Assembly (NCBI GenBank): GCA_020431945.1
Contig: JAGQHH010000255.1
Coordinates: 1-7,451, forward strand
From: Cyanobacteria bacterium HKST-UBA02
Lineage (GTDB): Bacteria > Cyanobacteriota > Vampirovibrionia > Obscuribacterales > Obscuribacteraceae
DNA length: 7,451 nt
Reading direction: 5' to 3'
Within the stretch, counting starts at the first letter, position 1. Every line of letters begins with the position of its first letter. The translations under genes were made by a program, and so were the position numbers. The notes below the pieces were generated by a model. The model saw nothing but the letters and a program-made list of their open reading frames with translations, was not told where the DNA came from and did not search any database. This document shows, in pieces, positions 1 to 4,906 of the stretch.

Positions 1-541
1 GAAAATCACGAGCCCCTTCCGGAGTGGCTTTGGTGAGAATAGGAGTCTCGACATCGATGAACTCATTGGCGTCGAGATAGCTCCGGATACTGGTGGTGAC
101 TCGATGGCGAAGCTTGAGATTGTTCTGCATGTCGGGTCGGCGAAGATCGAGATAACGATGCTTGAGCCTCAGGGACTCGTCCACCTGCCGACCTTCGCTG
201 ACCTGGAAAGGAAGGACTCCGGCAGAATTGAGGATTTCCACCTCGACCGGATACATCTCGACCAGACCGGTGGGCTGCTCGGGTTTCTCAGTGCCCTCCG
301 GGCGCATGGTGAGCCGCCCCCGGGCGATAACCACATACTCGTTGCGGAGCTTGACGAACAGATCGTGCACCGCCGGATTCTTGTTGGGGTCGCTGACAAG
401 CTGGAGTTTACCGGTCTTGTCCCTGAGCTCCACGAAGACGAGACCGCCCAGATCGCGCCGGGCATTAACCCATCCCGCAACACAGATCTCCTTGTCAAGA
501 TTTTTAATATTGGCATGGCCGCAGCCGGTATCTCGTTTCAT
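1..541 (-). CDS. aspS: Aspartyl-tRNA synthetase, N-terminal part (runs off the left edge)
   Basis: This gene charges tRNA-Asp with aspartate in the cytoplasm. Only the first 180 residues are inside the window. They cover the OB-fold anticodon-binding domain (about residues 15-110) and the start of the class II catalytic core. Seen directly: GWVNARRDLGGLVF at about 23-36, the conserved RYLDLRRP near 137-144, then the motif 1 region and the flipping-loop sequence TKATPEGARDF at the edge. ATG at 541-539 (complement) is chosen because the protein begins just where AspRS N-termini begin (MKR..CG), and a purine-rich GGAAGGGG lies about 11 bases upstream. Residue 31, after RRD, is Leu. Non-discriminating AspRS enzymes usually have His there (RRDHG), so this one is inferred to charge only tRNA-Asp. 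The gene diverges from the membrane protein gene at 649. Confidence 0.95.
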   Translation of the reverse strand, partial: MKRDTGCGHANIKNLDKEICVAGWVNARRDLGGLVFVELRDKTGKLQLVSDPNKNPAVHDLFVKLRNEYVVIARGRLTMRPEGTEKPEQPTGLVEMYPVEVEILNSAGVLPFQVSEGRQVDESLRLKHRYLDLRRPDMQNNLKLRHRVTTSIRSYLDANEFIDVETPILTKATPEGARDF

Positions 542-573
542 CAGTGAAACCGCCCCTTCCAGGAAAAGTCCAT

Positions 574-603
574 ATTGTATCTCAGCTTCAGAGAATGAAG
601 TAA
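574..603 (-). promoter_or_regulatory. Candidate aspS promoter
   Basis: On the minus strand a good -10 hexamer, TACAAT (574-579), lies 33 bases upstream of the aspS ATG. A weak -35-like TTACTT (598-603) sits 18 bases further upstream. Transcription would start near 566 and give a leader of about 25 nucleotides. The -10 is convincing and the -35 is poor, so this is a motif-based proposal only. Confidence 0.4.
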
Positions 604-648
604 ACTAGGATCATTACTACTAGCCTTTAGCGTCGGAGACGTAGCGAG

Positions 649-1185
649 ATGCCACCACTTCATGCCTTGCCCGCGCCTGCCCTCTGGGCCATTGGAGCAG
701 TTCTGATAGTCCTCGGGCTTTCCTTCTGTTACAAGGGATGGAATGCCACAGTGCTGGGTAGATGTCATTACTGGTCGGGCTTCCTGCCCTTCACTATCGT
801 GTCGCCCTGGTTCATTCATCTTCCTCCCAGCGAGCGCTCTCTAATCAAAGTCAGAGAAGGAATTCTCTGTCACGTGTTCATCGGTCCGCTCTTTTTCATT
901 ACCGCTATGGCTTTGCTCCTGGTCGGCTGCGATCTGGTCGGTCTGCCCGGAACCAATACCGCAAACTTCGTCCTCAATGCCGGCAATTCTTCAAAGCCTG
1001 CTGCGATCATCTACAGCCCACCGCTTCACTACAAGTTCCCCATCGCCGCTCGTGCAGGCAAACAGATCGACAAGATCTTCCAGACCAAGCTCTACGAAGA
1101 TCCTTCCAAGAGCTTGCTTCCCGGTCAGCACAAGACAACCAGGACTCTCGACCAGGTCACCACCGACACTGCAGGCGGTCACTGA
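649..1185 (+). CDS. Membrane protein of unknown function, 178 residues
   Basis: I do not recognise this family. The start is ATG at 649 with GGAG (635-638) 10 bases upstream. The first part is strongly hydrophobic: a probable membrane helix at about residues 11-28, a semi-hydrophobic stretch rich in Trp, Phe and Pro at 43-56, and a second clear helix at about 73-93. Between them lies a loop with charged residues (PPSERSLIKVRE, 59-70). The C-terminal half (about 95-178) is polar, with a basic patch (ARAGKQIDKIFQTK) and a Thr-rich tail, and looks like a soluble extension. Two clean helices and a proper ribosome-binding site argue for a real gene. It is divergent from aspS and followed by a structured spacer before the EF-G-like gene. 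No enzyme motif is visible, so no function is proposed. Confidence 0.7.
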   Translation: MPPLHALPAPALWAIGAVLIVLGLSFCYKGWNATVLGRCHYWSGFLPFTIVSPWFIHLPPSERSLIKVREGILCHVFIGPLFFITAMALLLVGCDLVGLPGTNTANFVLNAGNSSKPAAIIYSPPLHYKFPIAARAGKQIDKIFQTKLYEDPSKSLLPGQHKTTRTLDQVTTDTAGGH

Positions 1186-1212
1186 CAAGGGTCCGGTCAC
1201 TAATAATAAGAT
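1182..1212 (+). promoter_or_regulatory. Candidate promoter of the EF-G-like gene
   Basis: CTGACA (1182-1187, 5 of 6 to the -35 consensus) overlaps the stop codon of the preceding gene. It is followed after 19 bases by TAAGAT (1207-1212, 4 of 6), with TAATAA (1204-1209, 3 of 6) as an alternative at 16-base spacing. Transcription would then begin near 1218, at the base of the hairpin at 1214-1258, leaving a structured leader of about 100 nucleotides. The match is modest, and read-through from the upstream gene is an alternative. Confidence 0.3.
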
Positions 1213-1213
1213 T

Positions 1214-1258
1214 AATTCGAACGGAAAGGCTTGCTGAAAAGCACATCCGTTCGATATT
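1214..1258 (+). repeat. Long inverted repeat / hairpin upstream of the EF-G-like gene
   Basis: A perfect 9-bp inverted repeat pairs TCGAACGGA (1217-1225) with TCCGTTCGA (1246-1254). It extends by three more pairs (1214-1216 with 1256-1258) past a single bulged T at 1255. Inside, after a 3 x 3 internal loop, GCTT (1229-1232) pairs with AAGC (1239-1242) around the six-base loop GCTGAA. The structure lies between the membrane protein gene and the EF-G-like gene. It is not followed by a T-run, so it does not look like a normal intrinsic terminator. It could be an mRNA leader element, a stability hairpin or a protein-binding site. Confidence 0.75.
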
Positions 1259-1303
1259 CTTTCGACCTAGTAATATTCATTCGTTGAACTCCCTCTTGCC
1301 AAC

Positions 1304-1310
1304 AAAGGAG
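1304..1310 (+). promoter_or_regulatory. Ribosome binding site that fixes the GTG start of the EF-G-like gene
   Basis: AAAGGAG is seven bases upstream of the GTG codon at 1318. No ATG lies in frame near it; the first internal in-frame Met is residue 95, beyond the GTP-binding P-loop. The GTG start is therefore well supported. Confidence 0.85.
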
Positions 1311-1317
1311 AGTAGTA

Positions 1318-3399
1318 GTGTCTAGTGACGTCTCTAAAATTCGGAACGTAGCCTTCGTCGGAATCAACAAAAGCGGAAAAACCTCTCTCATAGAAGCGTT
1401 GCTGAACATAACCGGCACCAATAACAGAAGAGGAAAGATCCAGGACGGCACCTGCACCACAGACTACGAGCCCGAATCCATCGACAGACAGATCTCTACT
1501 CAAGTCTCGGCAGCGCACACCACTTATAAGGGCTATCACTTCAACCTCATCGATTGTCCCGGATTCATCGACTTCAATGAAGAATCCAAGCTTGCTCTCA
1601 TGGGAGTCGACACCGCGATCTTCGTTGTCGAGCCGGATCCCAGCAGGCTGATCCAGATGGACAACCTTCTTTCCTTCACCGAGGAGATCGGTGTTGCAAG
1701 GATGGTGGTAGTCAACAAGATGGACAAGCCGGATCTGCCCCTCGCCGAAACTCTCAACAAGCTCAAAGAGATGCCCGGCACCAAGACCCCGAGACCGCTC
1801 GCCCCGCTACATTATCCCATCGGCACCGGCGATGACTTCAAAGGCTATGTCTCGGTCCTCAAAGAAGAAGCCTTCACATACGGTGATAAGGGCGAGCCGC
1901 AAAAAACCGATGTGCCCGATGACCTCAAAGATCAGCTGGCCTCCTCGAGAGAAAAGCTCATCGAGAGCCTTGCCGACACCGACGACAAACTCCTCGAGAT
2001 GGTTCTCGAAGGCGAAGATCCGCCCCTGGAGCTGCTCGAGAAAGATCTAGGCAAAGGCGTCCGCGAGGGCACTTTCGTTCCAATTCTTGTAGCCTCCGCC
2101 ATGACCGACGGCGGTCTCATACCCCTCCTCGATCTGATCATCTCTCTCTGCCCGTCGCCGGCTGAGCGCGAGTACAAAGACGAGAAAGGCGAGACCATTA
2201 CCGTCAAAGAAGATGGACCGGTAATAGCCCAGGTGATGAAAACCTATGTCAACCCGCAGTCCGGCAAAATCTCCCTGGTGAGAGTATTCTCCGGCACCAT
2301 AGCCGGCGACACGCAGCTCGTGGACACAACCCAGGACGGCGGCAAAGAGCGGATCGGCGGGCTCTATTCGGTCCAGGGCAAAAAGCACGACACTATCGAT
2401 AAAGCCGGTCCCGGGACTATCGTGGGGCTCTCCCGGATGGACACTCCTCGCACCGGGGACACCCTGGTTTCGGGAAATGCCAAGACGGTCCTGTCCAGGC
2501 CGCCCGAGCCGCCGCCTCTATATTCCCTGGCCATCGCTCCCAAGAATCGCAATGACGAAGCCAAGCTCTCCACTCTTCTTCAGAAGCTTCTCGAAGAAGA
2601 TCCGGTGCTCAAAGTCGACCGCGATCCGGACACCCACGAATACTGTCTCTACGGTCAGGGAGAAGTGCACCTGACCCTCAGCCGCCAGCGACTGGAGCGC
2701 AAATACAGCTTGCAACTGGATAGCAAGAAACCCCAGATTGCCTACAAAGAAACGATCCAGTCGGCGGTTGACGCCCATGGTCGTCACAAGAAACAGACCG
2801 GCGGTAAAGGTCAGTTCGGCGAAGTCTTCGTCAAAATCGAGCCCCAGGAGCGCGGTTCGGGCAACAAGTTCAGCGAGTCAATCGTCGGGGGCTCGGTGCC
2901 CAGGCAGTACATTCCAGGCGCCGAGAAAGGTGTCACCGAGGCCTTCAACAAAGGTCCTCTGGCAGGCTTCCCGGTGGTGGACGTAGCGGTCAATTTGTAT
3001 GACGGCAAATTCCACGATGTCGACTCCGACGAAATGTCCTTCCGAATGGCAGGCATTCTAGCGATGAAGGACGGGATGCCCAGGGCCAATCCGATCATTC
3101 TCGAGCCTATCGCTGAAGTGAAGATCCATATTCCAACCGAATACACCTCCGGGGTGCTCGGTCAGGTCAACGGTCGCCGCGGCCAGATTCTAGGCTTCAC
3201 CGCCAATCCGGACCGCCCGCGCTGGGATCAGGTGTCGGCTCATATTCCGAGAGCCGAGCTCTGGGACTATATCATCGAGCTACGCACCCTTACCCAGGGC
3301 CTGGGCTTCTACGAGTGGAAGTTCTCGCACCTGGCGCCGGTGCCCCCGAACATCTCCCAGCAACTGATCCAGGAAGCCACCGCAGCCGCGGAAGCCTGA
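1318..3399 (+). CDS. fusA: Elongation factor G-like translational GTPase (EF-G-2/FusA2-like)
   Basis: This is a full-length, 693-residue member of the EF-G family, the GTPase that drives tRNA-mRNA translocation on the ribosome. Domain order is normal. The G domain has the P-loop GINKSGKT (15-22), DCPG (79-82), NKMD (133-136) and SA (260-261), with a G' insertion before SA. Domain II begins near GPVIAQVMKTYV. Domain III carries LLQKLLEEDPVLKV and GQGEVHLTLSRQRL. Domain IV carries HKKQTGGKGQFGEV and the tip loop HDVDSDE, whose His566 matches the conserved tip His; domain V follows. The G domain is divergent. Canonical RGITI of switch I reads RQIST, and the catalytic His of DTPGHVDF is Phe83. 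This resembles the EF-G-2/FusA2 branch more than housekeeping EF-G. A main translocase elsewhere in the genome is therefore likely, and the symbol is given in the broad family sense. Confidence 0.95.
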   Translation: MSSDVSKIRNVAFVGINKSGKTSLIEALLNITGTNNRRGKIQDGTCTTDYEPESIDRQISTQVSAAHTTYKGYHFNLIDCPGFIDFNEESKLALMGVDTAIFVVEPDPSRLIQMDNLLSFTEEIGVARMVVVNKMDKPDLPLAETLNKLKEMPGTKTPRPLAPLHYPIGTGDDFKGYVSVLKEEAFTYGDKGEPQKTDVPDDLKDQLASSREKLIESLADTDDKLLEMVLEGEDPPLELLEKDLGKGVREGTFVPILVASAMTDGGLIPLLDLIISLCPSPAEREYKDEKGETITVKEDGPVIAQVMKTYVNPQSGKISLVRVFSGTIAGDTQLVDTTQDGGKERIGGLYSVQGKKHDTIDKAGPGTIVGLSRMDTPRTGDTLVSGNAKTVLSRPPEPPPLYSLAIAPKNRNDEAKLSTLLQKLLEEDPVLKVDRDPDTHEYCLYGQGEVHLTLSRQRLERKYSLQLDSKKPQIAYKETIQSAVDAHGRHKKQTGGKGQFGEVFVKIEPQERGSGNKFSESIVGGSVPRQYIPGAEKGVTEAFNKGPLAGFPVVDVAVNLYDGKFHDVDSDEMSFRMAGILAMKDGMPRANPIILEPIAEVKIHIPTEYTSGVLGQVNGRRGQILGFTANPDRPRWDQVSAHIPRAELWDYIIELRTLTQGLGFYEWKFSHLAPVPPNISQQLIQEATAAAEA

Positions 3400-3433
3400 G
3401 CCGGGAGATAGAAATTAGCTATTTATCCGCACA

Positions 3434-3462
3434 TTGTTGATTGTATAAATCGATGATAATAT
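3434..3462 (+). promoter_or_regulatory. Candidate rpsU promoter
   Basis: The 112-bp gap between the EF-G-like gene and rpsU is AT-rich. It contains TTGTTG (3434-3439) and, 17 bases on, TAATAT (3457-3462), which overlaps GATAAT (3455-3460). Each is a partial match to sigma-70 boxes. A transcript from here would start near 3469 and give rpsU a leader of about 40 nucleotides. Co-transcription with the upstream gene is equally possible, since no strong terminator is seen between them. Confidence 0.35.
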
Positions 3463-3479
3463 GACATGCATTGTCGATA

Positions 3480-3506
3480 TTTTTTCTGGCAATTAGCCAG
3501 GGGGAG
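3480..3506 (+). promoter_or_regulatory. Hairpin that can mask the rpsU Shine-Dalgarno sequence
   Basis: CTGGC (3486-3490) pairs perfectly with GCCAG (3496-3500) around the loop AATTA. In RNA the stem can continue outward, pairing the six-U tract 3480-3485 with GGGGAG (3501-3506) through G-U wobbles and one U-A pair. The G-rich strand is part of the rpsU ribosome-binding site GGGGGAGG (3500-3507), four bases before the TTG start. The five G-C/A-T pairs are clear. The wobble extension is weak in energy, so its existence in the cell is inference. Confidence 0.5.
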
Positions 3507-3511
3507 GACCA

Positions 3512-3685
3512 TTGTCCGAAGTTAGAGTAGCTGACGGTGAAAGCATCGAGCAGGCCCTGAAGCGCTTTAAAAAGAAAATCCAGAAAGCCGGCATTCTGTC
3601 GGAGATCAAACGTAGAGAGCGCTACGAGAAGCCCAGCGTCAAAAGAAAACGCAAAGCCGAAGCGGCTCGCAAGCGTCGCTCCTGA
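3512..3685 (+). CDS. rpsU: Small ribosomal subunit protein bS21
   Basis: This 57-residue basic protein is ribosomal protein S21, which sits on the 30S platform near the 3' end of 16S rRNA and assists initiation. The family signature is plain: [22 protein letters not shown] (6-27) followed by [21 protein letters not shown] and an Arg/Lys-rich tail. It is shorter than the E. coli form (71 residues), like the short forms in many other phyla. The start must be TTG at 3512: an in-frame TAG lies at 3494-3496, with no ATG or GTG between, and GGGGGAGG is immediately upstream. TTG with a short four-base spacing is unusual for a ribosomal protein and may hold expression down or allow control. A strong terminator follows about 90 bp downstream. 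Confidence 0.93.
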   Translation: MSEVRVADGESIEQALKRFKKKIQKAGILSEIKRRERYEKPSVKRKRKAEAARKRRS

Positions 3686-3718
3686 ACCTCAGACAATGTC
3701 CTTTTCGCCATCCCGGCA

Positions 3719-3734
3719 AGGTCGCCCGCGACCT
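3719..3734 (+). repeat. Short GC-rich hairpin in the rpsU 3' region
   Basis: AGGTCG (3719-3724) and CGACCT (3729-3734) form a perfect six-pair stem around CCCG. It has no T-run, so it is not a terminator alone. It stands between rpsU and its terminator and could stabilise the transcript end. Confidence 0.5.
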
Positions 3735-3772
3735 CCGGTGAATCGGCTTTAGAAGTCAAAAAATTAGCGCTG

Positions 3773-3796
3773 GAGCCGGGCTGAAGCCCGGCTTTT
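3773..3796 (+). terminator. Rho-independent terminator of rpsU
   Basis: GCCGGGC (3775-3781) and GCCCGGC (3786-3792) form a seven-pair, all G-C stem around the tetraloop TGAA, followed directly by TTTT (3793-3796). An A-T pair and a G-T wobble can extend the base. It is correctly placed on the plus strand after rpsU and before the next promoter. Confidence 0.85.
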
Positions 3797-3799
3797 CCG

Positions 3800-3829
3800 T
3801 ACCGGCCTGACTATCAGTCACTTCCGGTA
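3800..3829 (+). repeat. Second inverted repeat just after the rpsU terminator
   Basis: TACCGG (3800-3805) pairs with CCGGTA (3824-3829). Inside it TGACT (3808-3812) pairs with AGTCA (3816-3820) around a three-base loop, giving an 11-pair hairpin with one small internal loop. TTTATC follows, a weak T-rich tail. It could be a backup terminator or a protein-binding site upstream of the promoter at 3853. Confidence 0.6.
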
Positions 3830-3852
3830 TTTATCAGGGCACAATTAATCAC

Positions 3853-3882
3853 TTGACAACTTCACCCCGGGTGAAATCTAAT
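3853..3882 (+). promoter_or_regulatory. Near-consensus sigma-70 promoter with a dyad in the spacer
   Basis: A perfect -35 box TTGACA (3853-3858) is followed, after 18 bases, by TCTAAT (3877-3882), 5 of 6 to the -10 consensus. The spacer holds an inverted repeat, TTCACC (3861-3866) and GGTGAA (3870-3875), separated by CCG. Transcription would start near 3889 and give the gene at 3949 a leader of about 60 nucleotides, which opens with a small AGGC/GCCT hairpin (3891-3903). A dyad between the promoter boxes is a classic place for a repressor, or for a MerR-type activator, although MerR-type spacers are usually 19-20 bases. This is the best promoter in the window. Confidence 0.75.
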
Positions 3883-3948
3883 AGAACGCGAGGCATATAG
3901 CCTGTACGAAGAGCTAAGCCACCAAACTGCACACTGAGGAGTTTCCTG

Positions 3949-4206
3949 ATGGGCAAGTCTATCCCCGCGTCCAGACAGAGAGAGTTAGTAGAGATTCAAG
4001 TCTCCACATTGAAAGAGCGTCTCAACCAGTTTTACGACTCAAGACGACGCAACCAGACAGCCGATTCCCAGGACGGGCTTTTCGAGTATCTCTGGGATCT
4101 CAAAGAGCTGGCTCTCATGGAAGGCAGAGCAAGCGTGGAGGTGCCCAGCGCCTGGCTCGAGGAGCTCGATTCCAGTCTCCCCTGCGGCGCCCTTCGCGCT
4201 CATTGA
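3949..4206 (+). CDS. Small soluble protein of unknown function, 85 residues
   Basis: I do not recognise this family. The start is ATG at 3949 with GAGGAG (3936-3941) seven bases upstream, and a near-consensus promoter lies about 70-95 bases upstream. The protein is highly charged and probably mostly helical: a long helix-like segment at about residues 8-35 (RELVEIQVSTLKERLNQFYDSRRR), a polar Gln/Asp-rich break, then an acidic aromatic segment (GLFEYLWDLKELALMEG). It has no signal peptide, membrane segment or cysteine pair, and no recognisable helix-turn-helix. It is likely cytoplasmic and may oligomerise or bind a partner. The next gene starts 30 bp downstream on the same strand, so the two may be co-transcribed. 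Confidence 0.72.
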   Translation: MGKSIPASRQRELVEIQVSTLKERLNQFYDSRRRNQTADSQDGLFEYLWDLKELALMEGRASVEVPSAWLEELDSSLPCGALRAH

Positions 4207-4236
4207 GCTATTTATTCTTTATAGTAAAATCCAGGA

Positions 4237-4248
4237 GTGAAGCTTCAC
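4237..4248 (+). repeat. Perfect 12-bp palindrome at a start codon
   Basis: GTGAAGCTTCAC is a perfect palindrome that starts exactly at the GTG codon of the next gene. With the following bases it contains CTTCACCCCG (4243-4252), which also occurs at 3860-3869 inside the dyad of the upstream promoter. This is compatible with a shared operator half-site but is not proof. Confidence 0.5.
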
Positions 4249-4809
4249 CCCGCTAGCTCATTCCTGCTCACAGCCGCCTGCGCATCGGCGGTCTGCGCCT
4301 GCTATTCCAGCGCGCTACCGGTCTGGTCGCGGTCCGACAGGGCTCGTCTGGGTCAGATCATGGACCAGATCAATCTCTCCCGGCAGGAAATCGCCAGACG
4401 AGACCAGCTACTCCTGGATGAGGTGCGTGGAGTAAGGCAGAGGCTCGCTCTCCGCATCAAACAACTGGACAGCTTCAAGGGCGCCCGTCCGGAACTGCTG
4501 CCGACCACGGTGGACGATTGCCGATACCTGGCAAGCGAGCTTGCCGGGGGGCTGGGGAGCAATCCCTTCGACAGCAGCAAGGACAGAGAACGATTGAGCC
4601 TGGTATTTCTCAGTTCGCTTTCCAAAAACGACCTGGCAGCCATCCGCAGCAATCCGCCTGCATCATGGCGAGCAGAGCCAGGCACTATCACCATAATCCA
4701 CAACGGCTACGACCTGGCGGTGTTCTGGGGCGCTTCCGCCGACGGGCGGCCGCTCCGGAATCTCGAAACAGGCGAATTCCGCATACTGACTCTCCAGCTC
4801 TCCCGCTGA
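4237..4809 (+). CDS. Secreted or lipoprotein-like protein of unknown function, 190 residues
   Basis: I do not recognise this family. The N-terminus looks like an export signal: Lys2, then a hydrophobic Ala/Leu/Cys-rich stretch (9-22) and a small-residue region to about 26. Cysteines lie at 15, 20 and 22, but none has a clean lipobox (VCAC22 is the closest), so lipidation is uncertain. Residues about 32-75 are charged and probably a coiled coil (ARLGQIMDQINLSRQEIARR). A middle region follows, then a compact C-terminal segment with alternating hydrophobic residues (TITIIHNGYDLAVFWGA). GTG at 4237 is the only start between an in-frame TAA (4225-4227) and residue 42. The AGGAG at 4233-4237 overlaps it, which is abnormally close. 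TATAGT (4220-4225) could be a -10 box giving a nearly leaderless mRNA; otherwise the gene is read with the one at 3949. Confidence 0.75.
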   Translation: MKLHPASSFLLTAACASAVCACYSSALPVWSRSDRARLGQIMDQINLSRQEIARRDQLLLDEVRGVRQRLALRIKQLDSFKGARPELLPTTVDDCRYLASELAGGLGSNPFDSSKDRERLSLVFLSSLSKNDLAAIRSNPPASWRAEPGTITIIHNGYDLAVFWGASADGRPLRNLETGEFRILTLQLSR

Positions 4810-4897
4810 AAGCTCAGGGAGCCGCCCACAAGCCGCCTAGGACAAACCCTATGTCGGAGGGTCAGGCCGCCTTGTAGTCTGGCAGTATGGCAATAGC

Positions 4898-4901
4898 GAG
4901 G
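4898..4901 (+). promoter_or_regulatory. Ribosome binding site that decides the VIT/VWA start
   Basis: GAGG ends at 4901, five bases before ATG at 4907. The in-frame GTG at 4901 overlaps this site and would have no usable ribosome-binding site of its own, so ATG at 4907 is preferred. The choice changes the signal peptide by only two residues. Confidence 0.6.
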
Positions 4902-4906
4902 TGTTT

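Noticed and set aside
104..608. Two long plus-strand reading frames at the left edge.
   Set aside because: They are antisense to aspS, whose protein sequence is unmistakable, and their translations match nothing recognisable.
541..819. A 92-codon minus-strand reading frame whose stop overlaps the aspS start (TGATG), suggesting translational coupling.
   Set aside because: It is antisense to the membrane protein gene and crosses the likely aspS promoter. Its translation has low-complexity, unprotein-like composition with no domain, while the opposite strand encodes clear membrane helices with a proper ribosome-binding site.
1214..1260. The long hairpin as a rho-independent terminator of the membrane protein gene.
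   Set aside because: It is followed by ATATTCTTTCG rather than a T-run, so it does not fit the standard terminator form.
3463..3485. GACA/TGTC hairpin followed by a T-run, as a terminator for the EF-G-like gene.
   Set aside because: The stem is only four strong pairs plus one wobble and AT-rich, too weak for a convincing intrinsic terminator. The T-run is better explained by the rpsU leader hairpin.
4806..4862. Small inverted repeats after the 190-residue gene (CTGA/TCAG and ACCCT/AGGGT) as a terminator.
   Set aside because: Stems are 4-5 pairs with no T-run, so they are within what chance would give. I see no reliable terminator or promoter in the 97-bp gap before the VIT/VWA gene.
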